In this document: positions 34,120 to 43,271 of the stretch, piece after piece
How positions within the stretch are numbered: the stretch's first letter is position 1
How the letters are laid out: every line of letters starts with the position of its first letter
Source of the DNA: SIG622 sp045604705
Lineage (GTDB): Bacteria > Bacillota > Clostridia > Oscillospirales > CAG-382
Assembly (NCBI GenBank): GCA_045604705.1
Contig: JAZUOO010000055.1
Location: 1 to 50,654 of the forward strand
Reading direction: 5' to 3'
Length of the DNA stretch: 50,654 nucleotides
Program-made: the position numbers and the translations under genes
The notes under the pieces: generated by a model
Told to the model about the DNA's origin: nothing
The model's input: only the letters and a program-made list of their open reading frames with translations
The model's database searches: none

Positions 34120-35157
34120 ATGATACTTTTTAACAGTGATTACACCGAGGGCGCACTTGGCGAAATAATGGATGCCCTTGTGAAAACGAACATGGAGCAG
34201 ACCTGCGGTTACGGCGAGGATGAATACTGTGCCCGTGCTCGGGAATACATAAAAAGAGATTGTGAAGCACCGGATGCGGATGTACATTTCCTTGTTGGCG
34301 GTACACAAACGAATCTTATTGTAATTTCCTGCGTTCTTCGTCCACATCAGGCGGCAGTATGCGCAAAAAGCGGGCATATCAATACCCATGAAACGGGAGC
34401 AATTGAGGCTACGGGACACAAGGTTATAACCGTCGAGGGAGCTTTGGGAAAGATAAATGCCAAGGATGTATTTGACGTATACCGTACCCACTATGAGGAT
34501 GAAACCCACGAGCACATTGCACAGCCCAAGCTCATATACATATCCCACCCTACCGAATGGGGAACTCTCTATACAAAGAAAGAGCTCATGGAAATATCAA
34601 AAGCGTGCAGAAAGTGCGGATTTTACCTCTATCTTGACGGCGCAAGACTGGGCTATGGTCTTTCTGCGGAGGGTACGGACCTGACTCTTCCGGATATTGC
34701 CGAACTCTGTGATGTGTTTTATATCGGAGGAACAAAATGCGGCGCTCTTTTCGGCGAGGCGGTCGTTATAACAAACAGTAATCTTCGCGAGGATTTCCGC
34801 TATTGTATGAAGCAAAAGGGCGCGATGCTTGCAAAGGGCAGACTTCTTGGGGTTCAGTTCGCAGAGCTTTTCCGTGACGGACTTTATGTGAGAGCCTGCA
34901 GAAGAGCAAATACTTTGGCAATGAAAATAAGAGATGTATTTGTCGAAAAAGGTTACGGCTTCTTTTTTGATTCGGTGACAAATCAGCAGTTCCCGATACT
35001 TAAAAATGACGAGATAGCACAGCTATCGGGAAAGTACGGCTTTTTGCCGATAGAGAAGACAGATTCCGAACATACTGCGGTGAGATTCTGCACAAGCTGG
35101 GCGACAAAAGAGGAAAATGTTGATTGTCTTATTGCAGACATAAGGAGTCTTTGCTGA
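34120..35157 (+). CDS. Low-specificity L-threonine aldolase family protein
   Basis: 345 residues from the ATG at 34120, which follows a GGAGAGG ribosome binding site; a TTG 11 codons upstream lies inside the preceding gene. This PLP enzyme (fold type I, beta-eliminating lyase family) cleaves threonine or allo-threonine to glycine and acetaldehyde. FNSDYTEGALGEIMDAL is the family start, FLVGGTQTNLIV binds the cofactor phosphate, LYLDGARLGYGL holds the Asp that pairs with the pyridine nitrogen, and the Schiff-base Lys is in YIGGTKCGALFGEA. Length is normal. Probably cotranscribed with the YbaK gene. Confidence 0.92.
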   Translation: MILFNSDYTEGALGEIMDALVKTNMEQTCGYGEDEYCARAREYIKRDCEAPDADVHFLVGGTQTNLIVISCVLRPHQAAVCAKSGHINTHETGAIEATGHKVITVEGALGKINAKDVFDVYRTHYEDETHEHIAQPKLIYISHPTEWGTLYTKKELMEISKACRKCGFYLYLDGARLGYGLSAEGTDLTLPDIAELCDVFYIGGTKCGALFGEAVVITNSNLREDFRYCMKQKGAMLAKGRLLGVQFAELFRDGLYVRACRRANTLAMKIRDVFVEKGYGFFFDSVTNQQFPILKNDEIAQLSGKYGFLPIEKTDSEHTAVRFCTSWATKEENVDCLIADIRSLC

Positions 35158-35162
35158 GGAAT

Positions 35163-35390
35163 AAACGGTGTTTATATACAAACAAGGAAGGACGCGGAAT
35201 ATGCCGAAAAGAAGATTGGTTACAGAAGTACATTCAGAGTTTATGTTCAGGTGATATTCTTCCCGTTGATAAGGCGACAGAGCTTCTTCGTGAAACAGGA
35301 TAAACGATTGACAATGAAATCTTGGTTGTGAACTACAGCGACAGAGAGCTGTTTTATAAGTATTTCAGGGAAATCCACGCAAGACACTAA
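35163..35390 (+). pseudogene. Unrecognised gene remnant with an in-frame stop
   Basis: One reading frame stays open over about 75 codons except for a TAA at 35301-35303. On either side it reads DWLQKYIQSLCSGDILPVD and ATELLRETG, then TIDNEILVVNYSDREL and FYKYFREIHARH. The amphipathic, ordered character of both halves suggests former coding sequence. There is no start codon with a ribosome binding site. The family is not recognised. The rest of the interval to 35634 is AT-rich and shows nothing I can identify. Confidence 0.4.
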
Positions 35391-35634
35391 AGGAGTACAG
35401 AGAGGCTAAAATTGCGAAAATTGATGCAACATTCCCCTTGGTTTAAGGCTTCACAGGATAAGGAGCTTTGCCCGGGGGGATTTTTTGCTTTGAGGTTGAC
35501 AAGTTTTTTAAATGGCAGTTAATGCGGAAATGTCGCATCCTGTCGAGTTTTTTGTGATACGTCGACAAATTAGGGGATTTTTATTTCAAATTGTTACTTT
35601 ATATTTAAATATTTACTTTTAAGCAAAAAATCCC

Positions 35635-35663
35635 TTGACGAAGAGAAAAACATGGAGTAAAAT
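35635..35663 (+). promoter_or_regulatory. Promoter of the TerB-BrxD-helicase operon
   Basis: TTGACG (35635-35640), 17-bp spacer, TAAAAT (35658-35663), about 40 bp before the first start codon. It is the only clear promoter before the four-gene cassette. Confidence 0.75.
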
Positions 35664-35705
35664 TATATATTACCGAAAATGCTTCTGAAAGGAGAGATGT
35701 TCAGT

Positions 35706-37166
35706 ATGTTCAGCAAAAAAAGTATCTTGACCGGATGTCCTGTAACAAGTGTGAAAATCTCTCCGTGGAAATATAATTATGAGTCCTTTGAACCTCATTG
35801 CGGTATAAGCGATAAAATGCTTTCTGATTTTGATAAAAGACTCATGGATGGTGATTATCCGGTTGGTTCCGAATACGGATTTATGTTTGTATCAAAGTAC
35901 TGTACGATGACCGTGGAGAACTGTATATGCGGCGGTAGCGATTTTTACCAGGCTAAAGAAAAGCTTGTTCGCGTTTACGAATACTGTCGGGAAAGGTTAC
36001 CCATGCTTTCACCCTTTGTGGTCAGATGGCTTTGTGGAATGTACCTGTCAAAGGAGAAACAGAACGATATTCCGGAGCTTTTTAATGACGGTATATATCA
36101 ATTCCCCTTTGCAAAGGACTATGCGACAGGCGATTATATCTGTGCTTTTCTCAGAGGAGAGGGTAGAGCCTTTCCGGAAAAAATGTTCTTTGCACTGAAA
36201 TATCTTTCGGACTATAATTATAAAAAGTCATGTGTATACGAAAGAAACAGAGAAATATATGAAAAAGCCCTATGTGCGGTTCTGCCTGCGGTATTTGAAT
36301 ATACCCTTTCGCAGCATGGCAAAGACTTTTTCCTGCCGGAACTCTTGACTGTCACAATGCAAGGATTCCCGGAGCTTTTCTGCAGAAGCGAATGTGAAAG
36401 TCTGATGGAGATAAGCTATATTCCGTTTTCACAGAATGTGGAGCTTTTTGAACTGATAAGTGCCTGTGTAAAGCACACTGATAATCTGTTGCGTCAGGGA
36501 TTTGGGATAAAATCAAAACTTGTGGGATTCACCTTGTCCACTGAGTACAGAAAGCTTGTTGCGGACACAATAAGGGCAGTGTTGCCCGGGATTCTGCCGA
36601 TGCCGATGAAAGTAGGCCGAAAGCCAAAGGAAAAGACGACTGACAAGAAAACGGCAAAGAGGGAAGAAACGAAGACAGTATATGAGCCAATTGATCTTAA
36701 CATAGATTTTTCAAAGGCTAAAAAGCTTGAAACCGAGTCGTGGAGGCTTGCCCAAATGCTTTCGGGAGATTACGGCGGTAATGATATAAGCTTTAATGTG
36801 CGGGAAGCGTATGATGAGATTACGGATAAAAACCGGTCTTGTATTTCTGAGGACTCTGCGGAAAAAATTGAGAAGAATCCTGAAATTCAATGTATCCCCG
36901 AGGATTGGCAGGAGTTTTATATGCTCCTCTCGGAGGACGAAAAGAAGATACTGTGTCTTTGTGCAAAGGGCATGGATGCTTCGGAGTATGTGAGAAAAAC
37001 CGGAGGTTTGCTGCAGGGCTTTGCTGATTCGATAAACGAAAAAGCTTCGGATGCGTACGGTGACATAATAATTGAAATGCTTGGAAAGAATATCGGATTC
37101 ATAGAGGAATATGAACAAGAGCTTACGGATATATTCCTTGATATGTATAATACGGAGGTGCTGTAA
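35706..37166 (+). CDS. TerB_N/TerB_C-type protein of a predicted DNA-processing cassette
   Basis: 486 residues from the ATG at 35706, 11 nt after AAAGGAG; ATGs at 35679 and 35697 sit before or too near that site. The first half (about 20-310) is all-helical with a tyrosine/cysteine-rich start and fits a TerB_N-type region. A basic linker (about 300-325, KPKEKTTDKKTAKREE) leads to a C-terminal part starting LNIDFSKAKKLETESWRLAQ (about 330) and ending WQEFYMLLSEDEKKILCL, then INEKASDAYGDIIIEM, which matches the usual ending of TerB_C proteins. Known for the family: such proteins have been linked by gene neighbourhood to ATPases and helicases. Its stop TAA directly abuts the next ATG, so it is coupled to the BrxD-type gene. 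It may be the scaffold or sensor; that is inference. Confidence 0.72.
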   Translation: MFSKKSILTGCPVTSVKISPWKYNYESFEPHCGISDKMLSDFDKRLMDGDYPVGSEYGFMFVSKYCTMTVENCICGGSDFYQAKEKLVRVYEYCRERLPMLSPFVVRWLCGMYLSKEKQNDIPELFNDGIYQFPFAKDYATGDYICAFLRGEGRAFPEKMFFALKYLSDYNYKKSCVYERNREIYEKALCAVLPAVFEYTLSQHGKDFFLPELLTVTMQGFPELFCRSECESLMEISYIPFSQNVELFELISACVKHTDNLLRQGFGIKSKLVGFTLSTEYRKLVADTIRAVLPGILPMPMKVGRKPKEKTTDKKTAKREETKTVYEPIDLNIDFSKAKKLETESWRLAQMLSGDYGGNDISFNVREAYDEITDKNRSCISEDSAEKIEKNPEIQCIPEDWQEFYMLLSEDEKKILCLCAKGMDASEYVRKTGGLLQGFADSINEKASDAYGDIIIEMLGKNIGFIEEYEQELTDIFLDMYNTEVL

Positions 37167-38510
37167 ATGGCTGATAATAACGTTAAAATTTCAAAAAGAG
37201 TACTCGGAATACTCCTTAATTCTATCGGTGCGGGTGTTGTTCCGAGAAGCGGACTTGAATATATTGCTATTGGCAGAAACGATGAGCTTACGGCACTTCT
37301 GCACGATCTTGAGGATATAGCCGAGGGAATGTGTGCAGTGAAATTTATCGTGGGCAGATACGGCAGCGGCAAAAGCTTTCTTCTGCGCCTTATAGAAAAC
37401 CATGCTCTTTCTAAAGGGTTTGTGACGGCAAGTGCAGATCTTTCTCCTGAGCGTAGACTTGCAGGCGCGAGAAATCAGGGACTTGCGACTTACCGTGAGC
37501 TTATTAAGAATCTTGCCTGCAAATCCTCTCCCGACGGCGGCGCGCTTGCGGGAATGCTATCAAGATGGCTTGGAAACGTGGGAACAAAAGCGGTTTCCGA
37601 AGGACTTGACCCTGATTCCGAGGAATTCTCAAAATACGTTCGTGCGGAAATATTCGCAGTCTGCACCGAGCTTGAAGGTCTTGTAAACGGCTTTGATTTT
37701 GCAAAGGTAATCTGGAGCTATTACGAGGGCTATTCAAAGGGGAATGAAACACTTCTTGCATCGGCTCTCAAGTGGCTTCGAGGTGAGTATTCCACAAAGC
37801 TTGAAGCAAGGACGGAGCTTTCGGTTGCATCCGTTATAAATGATGAGAATTGGTACGACTATATAAAGCTTATGGCTCTGTTTGTAAGAAAGCTCGGCTA
37901 CAAAGGTCTTATTGTGTATCTTGATGAGTGCGTTAATCTCTACAAGATACCAAACAGGGTTTCAAGGGAGAACAATTACGAGAAGATACTCTCCATGTTC
38001 AACGACACAATGCAGGGCAAAGCCGAGGGACTCGGAATATACTTCGGCGGCACACCCGAATTTCTTGAGGATAGAAACAGAGGACTCTACAGTTATGAGG
38101 CACTTCGTTCAAGACTTTCCGATTCCCGTTTTGGTCTGTCGGAAAGTGAAAAACTGAAGAATTACATCACCCCTGTTATAAGACTTTCACGACTTACGGG
38201 AGATGAGCTGTTCGCTCTTGTCGGAAAGCTTGAAACGATACACAATCTCTACTACAAGAGTGACGTTAAGACTTCGGACGAGCAAAAGCTTGAATTTCTC
38301 AAAATATACAGCGAGAGAATGGGTGCGGATAGCTTACTTACTCCCAGAGAGGTTATAAGAGATTTCCTTTCGGTGCTGAATATCCTTATGCAGAATCCCG
38401 GGGCATCCTTTGAGAAGCTTATCAAAAACGAAGTCGATAAAACTGCGGCAAACGGCGATGAGGAAAGTACGGACGAATTTGATTCTGCATTTTCAAAATT
38501 TGAGCTTTGA
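37167..38510 (+). CDS. BrxD-type (DUF2791) P-loop ATPase
   Basis: 447 residues. The ATG directly follows the upstream stop, with GGAGGTG 6 bp before. The N-terminal pattern GAGVVPRSGLEYIAIGRNDE followed by KFIVGRYGSGKSFLLRLIEN (Walker A at 63-70) is typical of BREX BrxD/BrxC-like ATP-binding proteins. Walker B is LIVYLDECVNLYK (about 247-259). A sensor-like segment GIYFGGTPEFLEDRNRGLYSYEALRSRL and a C-terminal TPREVIRDFLSVLNIL helix follow, as in BrxD. In type 2 BREX, BrxD works next to helicase BrxHI, and here the next gene is just such a helicase. Substrate DNA and activity are inferred. Length is normal and the motifs look intact. Confidence 0.85.
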   Translation: MADNNVKISKRVLGILLNSIGAGVVPRSGLEYIAIGRNDELTALLHDLEDIAEGMCAVKFIVGRYGSGKSFLLRLIENHALSKGFVTASADLSPERRLAGARNQGLATYRELIKNLACKSSPDGGALAGMLSRWLGNVGTKAVSEGLDPDSEEFSKYVRAEIFAVCTELEGLVNGFDFAKVIWSYYEGYSKGNETLLASALKWLRGEYSTKLEARTELSVASVINDENWYDYIKLMALFVRKLGYKGLIVYLDECVNLYKIPNRVSRENNYEKILSMFNDTMQGKAEGLGIYFGGTPEFLEDRNRGLYSYEALRSRLSDSRFGLSESEKLKNYITPVIRLSRLTGDELFALVGKLETIHNLYYKSDVKTSDEQKLEFLKIYSERMGADSLLTPREVIRDFLSVLNILMQNPGASFEKLIKNEVDKTAANGDEESTDEFDSAFSKFEL

Positions 38511-38557
38511 TTTTTGTTTCTTTTTTATCTTTGACTTTGATTTTCGGGGGTGAATGT

Positions 38558-40708
38558 ATGCAGGACAATTCATCAAGGCTTGCGGACTTTATAAAAGAAT
38601 ATGTTTTTACCTCCGGTTGGACGGGACTTCGACCTGTACAAAATGAGGCTATCCACGTGATTTTTGATACAGACGACAACCTTATACTCTCCTGCGGCAC
38701 AAGCTCCGGCAAAACGGAAGCGGCGTTCTTTCCGATACTTTCAAAGGTTTACAATATAACATCACCCGGTGTTTCAGTACTGTATATTGCCCCCTTAAAG
38801 GCACTTATAAACGATCAGTTTGAGAGAATCACTTATCTTTGCAAATCGGCAGGTGTAAAGGTTTATCACAGACACGGGGATGTTTCTTCAAACGATAAGA
38901 AGAATTTTATTGATAATCCGTCGGGGATATTACAGATAACACCGGAGTCACTGGAGGGTTTGCTTATGTCCGGCGATGCGGTGACAAAAAGAGTATTTGA
39001 GAATCTTCAGTATGTTGTCATAGATGAGCTTCACTCGCTGCTCGGTACCGACAGGGGAAGTCAGGTGCTCTGTCAGATTTCCAGGATTATTAGAATAGCC
39101 GATGTAAATCCCAGGATTGTGGGGCTTTCGGCAACTGTCGGAAATACGGATATTGCTTGCAGTATGCTGTCATGTGTTAATAAAAGAGCGACTGTCTGCC
39201 CAAAGTTTGGCGGTGAAAAGCTTGAAGTGTCACTGCTTTACGAATACTTTGATGATATAAAGTCGAGAGATGAATTTATATATGATTCGGTGAAAAAGAA
39301 AAATTCACTTGTATTTTCCAACAGTCGTGAGGAAACAGAAAAAATTACGGCATCACTGCGAGATATTTCGGCGAAAAGGCATGATAACGGGGATATTTTT
39401 ATTCATCACGGTAATATCTCGGCAAGTCTCAGGCATGATGCGGAAAAGGCATTGAAATCTCCGTCAAGGCATACGGTTGTCTGTGCTACATCAACCCTTG
39501 AATTGGGTATCGACGTAGGTCAGCTTGAAAGAGTTGTAAGTCTCGGTACACCGAATACGGTTTCAAGCTTTCTGCAAAGGCTGGGACGTTCCGGAAGGCG
39601 AGGTAACACTCCGGAAATGCTTGCGGCTTTTACCTATGAGAGTGAAAAGGACGGTGCTGACAGGTACGATATTCTCCCCTTTGAGCTTTTGCAGGGAATT
39701 GCGATAGTGGAGCTTTACAGGCGTGAAAGATTTGTTGAGTCGGCGAAAAGGAAGAAGTATCCTTTCGGCTTGCTTGCGCATCAGACGTTGTCTACTCTTG
39801 CGGCAAGCGGTGAGGGACTTTTATTGCCGGTTCTTGCGAGAACAATGCTGACCTGCGAGCCTTTCTCGGATATTTCCACAGATGATTACAAGCTGCTTTT
39901 GTCACATCTTTTTGCAAAAGGTCACATTGACAGGACGGATGATGGCAAGGTTATAACGGGACTCTCGTCGGAAAAGCTGTTGTCCTCATTTAAGTTTTAT
40001 GCGGTGTTCAAGGAAGAAGCAAGTTATACCGTAAAGGACGAGAACGGCAAAGAAATAGGTGAGATTCCCGAAGCTGTAAGTCCAGGAGGAAAGTTCAGTC
40101 TTGCGGGACGTGTCTGGGTTTGTGAAAGACTTGACAGCGAATTGAAGATTATTTATGCAAGGGCTGCAAAGGGGAAGCTCTCGTCCTTCTGGCATGGAAG
40201 TCTTATGGGTATAGACGACAAGGTGTCGGAGTACGTAAAGCTTATACTTTCCGAGGATGAAATCTATCCGTATCTCGGCAAAAACGCTGCAAGAGTGCTT
40301 ACAAGTGCGAGAAAATACGCCCGTGAAAACAAACTTCTTGAAAAGCCCATGCACAAGCTGGACGATGATTTATATATTATTCTTCCATGGTTCGGCAGCA
40401 GTGCTATGAACACTCTGTGCAGATATATCAGAAAAATCACCGGCGGTATAGTAACATCAAGAACCGTCATTGAAAACCCCTATGTTTTATCGCTTCATCT
40501 TGAAGAACGCGATATGGCGGAATTCTTAACTCTTATGCGGGAAAAAAGCTATTCAGAGGACAAGTGCAACATAACCTTAATTGACGAAAACGAAAGCTGC
40601 TTTGCGGAAAAATACGACTATCTCGTTCCCAAAGAGCTTCTTCGCAAAGCATACGCTGCCGATAAAATGAACGCATCAAAGGTAGCGGAGCTGATAGAAA
40701 AACTTTAG
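38558..40708 (+). CDS. DEAD/DEAH-box SF2 helicase, BrxHI/Lhr-like
   Basis: 716 residues from the ATG at 38558, preceded by GGGGGTG; the longer open frame has no ribosome binding site. Motif I is CGTSSGKTEAAFFP (about 45), motif II is DELHSLLGTDRGSQ (about 155), motif III is GLSATVGN (about 188), and motif VI is FLQRLGRSGRRGNTPE (about 336). The Q-motif region RPVQNEAIHVIF precedes motif I. The DELH box with the following GTDRGSQV stretch and the total length fit the Lhr-like helicases of BREX (BrxHI) rather than RecQ or PriA. It lies 47 bp after the BrxD-type gene. Likely a 3'-5' DNA translocase; this comes from the family. Confidence 0.86.
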   Translation: MQDNSSRLADFIKEYVFTSGWTGLRPVQNEAIHVIFDTDDNLILSCGTSSGKTEAAFFPILSKVYNITSPGVSVLYIAPLKALINDQFERITYLCKSAGVKVYHRHGDVSSNDKKNFIDNPSGILQITPESLEGLLMSGDAVTKRVFENLQYVVIDELHSLLGTDRGSQVLCQISRIIRIADVNPRIVGLSATVGNTDIACSMLSCVNKRATVCPKFGGEKLEVSLLYEYFDDIKSRDEFIYDSVKKKNSLVFSNSREETEKITASLRDISAKRHDNGDIFIHHGNISASLRHDAEKALKSPSRHTVVCATSTLELGIDVGQLERVVSLGTPNTVSSFLQRLGRSGRRGNTPEMLAAFTYESEKDGADRYDILPFELLQGIAIVELYRRERFVESAKRKKYPFGLLAHQTLSTLAASGEGLLLPVLARTMLTCEPFSDISTDDYKLLLSHLFAKGHIDRTDDGKVITGLSSEKLLSSFKFYAVFKEEASYTVKDENGKEIGEIPEAVSPGGKFSLAGRVWVCERLDSELKIIYARAAKGKLSSFWHGSLMGIDDKVSEYVKLILSEDEIYPYLGKNAARVLTSARKYARENKLLEKPMHKLDDDLYIILPWFGSSAMNTLCRYIRKITGGIVTSRTVIENPYVLSLHLEERDMAEFLTLMREKSYSEDKCNITLIDENESCFAEKYDYLVPKELLRKAYAADKMNASKVAELIEKL

Positions 40709-40752
40709 AAAAAATTTTGCATTTTGCGTTCTGCATTTAAAAGGTGGTGGTA

Positions 40753-43173
40753 TCTTTGCTTTTTGACATTCGTGATGACGGATATATCAACACTTCCGTA
40801 AGAGAAGTATGTGAATTCTTAAAAAGAAGCGGAGATGCCTATGTCGGTGCGGCATCACTCCCTTTGGAAAAAATGAAAAAGGGCGTAAAATTCCACAGAG
40901 AGTTTCAGAAAGAGCAGGGCAAAATTCTGAAAAATTATTGCTCTGAATACAGGCTCTGCATTGAGGAAGCACTTGAAGCCCCCTTTGTCCTTAACCTTTC
41001 GGGAATCGCCGACGGAATCGCCGAGGGGGAGTTGGGAGATACTGTCATAATTGATGAAATTAAGACCACATCAAAAAAGGTGTCCTCCCTTGATTTCGGA
41101 AGTGTTCCTGTTTACGATCTTCAGCTGTATTGCTATGCCTATATGTATATGAAGCTGACAGGCGAAAAAAATGCGGTTATAAGGTTGATTTATCATAACT
41201 GCGACAGCGAGGAAACAAATATCGTCAAGCAGAAGATAGATTTCACATTTGCAAAAGAAAAATTCTCCGAAATGTGCCGTGAGCTTCTTTTATGGGTAAG
41301 ATTTATTTACGAGCACAGAATCAAACGGAATGACAGCATACGTACACTCGAGTTTCCATTCGGAAGCTACAGAAAAGGACAAAGAGAGCTTTGCGGTGCA
41401 ATCTATCGTTCCGTAAGGGACAGCGAAACCTTATTCGCACAGGCTCCCACCGGAACGGGCAAGACGATTTCTGCACTTTTTCCCGCAATTAAAGCTCTCG
41501 GCGAGAACAGGGGAGAGAAGATATTTTATCTGACCGCAAAGGCTGTGCAAAGAAATGTTGCCGCAGATGCGATTGTCAGGATGATGGACAAGGGACTTTA
41601 CACAAGACTTCTGGTTCTGACCGCAAAAAGCAAGAGCTGTCTTTCCGAGGGCAACTGTATGCCGCACCTTTGCAAATATTCCGAGTCCTGCTTTGACAGG
41701 ATGAACGATGCACTCTGGGATATTATCAATCATGAGCTTGTGATAACCCCGGAAACTGTCGCAGAATATGCACAGAAGCACAGCGTATGTCCCCACGAGC
41801 TTGTCCTTGACGTGAGTTATTTCTGCGACTGCGTTGTGGGGGACTACAACCATTTATACGATCCGCAGGCATATCTGCAAAGGTATTTTTCCGTGGGCGG
41901 CGATTACATTGCTCTTGTCGATGAAGCACACAATCTTCCCGACAGGGCAAGGGATATGTATACGGCAATACTTTCAAAATCCGCACTTTCAAAGGCTCAC
42001 AGGGAGCTTAAGGAAGCACCGAAAAAGGTAAGAAGAAGCTTTTCATCGCTCGCAAATATCCTGCGAAGGCTCGGCAAAGCCATGACGGAAAGCTCGGAAT
42101 CAAGGCGAATCCTCGGCAGCGGTGCGGGCTTTGAATTTGAATCGGCCCTTGAAAAGCTGTGCGATGCTTATAAAGGCTTTCTTGGCGAGGATATATGCAG
42201 GACCGAAAAGGAAAAGACTCTCGAAACCTTTTTTGACTGCAACTTTATGCTTCAGATAGCAGGGCTTACAATGTCGCACCCGGATTGCTTCAGAGTTTAT
42301 GCCGAGACGGACGGCAAGGAAACGGTGATGTATTACACCTGCACAAATCCTGCTCCCATTCTTCGTGCAATATGTGACAGTATAAGGAGTACGGTATACT
42401 TTTCCGCAACGCTCTCTCCCTTTGATTACTACACAGAGCTTCTTTGTATGCGTGAGGATTCCGACAAATATATAAGGCTTCCATCACCCTTTGATGCAAA
42501 AAATCAGCTTGTGGCGGTGTACACCACACTTTCCACAAGACTCAAAGACAGGGACGGAAGCTATGAAAAGGTTTCCGAGATAATATATTCTGCGATAAAA
42601 TGCAAGGTCGGAAATTATCTTGTATTTTTTCCGTCCTTTAAGTATCTTACCAGCGTGCTTGAAATTTTTGAGGATGCACACTCGGAGATAAAGACGCTTG
42701 TTCAGGAAAGCAATATGAACGATGAAAAGAGGCAGGAATTTCTGCAATGCTTTGATACCCACGGCGACAGCACACTTTTGGGCTTTGCGGTTTGCGGCGG
42801 ACTTTTCTCCGAGGGGATAGACCTTGTAGGTGAAAAATTATCCGGCGTTGTGATAGTGGGTACCGGAATGCCGTCAATTTGTTTTGAGAGGGATCTTATA
42901 AAATCCTGCTTTGAGGATAGTATGGACTTAAGACGTGGTTTTAATTACGCCTATACCTATCCCGGACTCAACCGTGTTTTCCAGGCGGCAGGCAGAGTTA
43001 TACGCACCGAAAACGACAAAGGCTTTATCGTACTTTGCGATGACAGATATAAAACAAGAGATTACTATTCCAACTTCCCGTCTCATTGGTCACAGAGTAT
43101 CAAATATGTCGGAAGCACGGGGAGGCTGGAACGGGTAATCACGAAATTCTGGAACGATACAAATCAAGTATAA
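40753..43173 (+). CDS. PD-(D/E)XK nuclease fused to XPD/DinG-type iron-sulfur helicase
   Basis: About 806 residues; I prefer the TTG at 40753 after AAAGGTGG, with a GTG at 40744 as alternative. Residues about 15-185 form a Cas4/RecB-like nuclease: LSGIADGIAEGE, VIIDEIKTT (the D-ExK metal site, about 97-103) and LQLYCYAYMY (QxxxY). The helicase follows: Walker A QAPTGTGKT (about 229), four Cys in KSKSCLSEGNCMPHLCKYSESC (about 293-314) that fit the [4Fe-4S] cluster of XPD/DinG enzymes, DEAH in LVDEAHNLPDRARD (about 389), FSATLSPFDYYTE, and motif VI FQAAGRVIRTENDKG (about 740). All nuclease and helicase motifs look intact. Similar stand-alone proteins occur in Clostridia, so it may be a neighbour rather than a dedicated cassette member. 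Confidence 0.85.
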   Translation, partial: SLLFDIRDDGYINTSVREVCEFLKRSGDAYVGAASLPLEKMKKGVKFHREFQKEQGKILKNYCSEYRLCIEEALEAPFVLNLSGIADGIAEGELGDTVIIDEIKTTSKKVSSLDFGSVPVYDLQLYCYAYMYMKLTGEKNAVIRLIYHNCDSEETNIVKQKIDFTFAKEKFSEMCRELLLWVRFIYEHRIKRNDSIRTLEFPFGSYRKGQRELCGAIYRSVRDSETLFAQAPTGTGKTISALFPAIKALGENRGEKIFYLTAKAVQRNVAADAIVRMMDKGLYTRLLVLTAKSKSCLSEGNCMPHLCKYSESCFDRMNDALWDIINHELVITPETVAEYAQKHSVCPHELVLDVSYFCDCVVGDYNHLYDPQAYLQRYFSVGGDYIALVDEAHNLPDRARDMYTAILSKSALSKAHRELKEAPKKVRRSFSSLANILRRLGKAMTESSESRRILGSGAGFEFESALEKLCDAYKGFLGEDICRTEKEKTLETFFDCNFMLQIAGLTMSHPDCFRVYAETDGKETVMYYTCTNPAPILRAICDSIRSTVYFSATLSPFDYYTELLCMREDSDKYIRLPSPFDAKNQLVAVYTTLSTRLKDRDGSYEKVSEIIYSAIKCKVGNYLVFFPSFKYLTSVLEIFEDAHSEIKTLVQESNMNDEKRQEFLQCFDTHGDSTLLGFAVCGGLFSEGIDLVGEKLSGVVIVGTGMPSICFERDLIKSCFEDSMDLRRGFNYAYTYPGLNRVFQAAGRVIRTENDKGFIVLCDDRYKTRDYYSNFPSHWSQSIKYVGSTGRLERVITKFWNDTNQV

Positions 43174-43199
43174 TTTAAAATCAAATATGGACAAATTAA

Positions 43200-43235
43200 A
43201 TCAGACGGTGTTTTATGCCGCCTGATAATTTTTAT
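43200..43235 (+). terminator. Terminator of the four-gene cassette
   Basis: An 11-bp imperfect stem, ATCAGACGGTG/TGCCGCCTGAT, with loop TTTTA, followed by AATTTTTATTT. It is the first terminator after the cassette promoter. Confidence 0.78.
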
Positions 43236-43271
43236 TTGATTGTGGATTCCTTTGTGCTCAGGTATAGTGTT

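Noticed and set aside
35635..43173. Complete BREX system
   Set aside because: Only BrxD- and BrxHI-like genes are present; no PglX methylase, PglZ phosphatase, BrxC/PglY or BrxL is found in the window.
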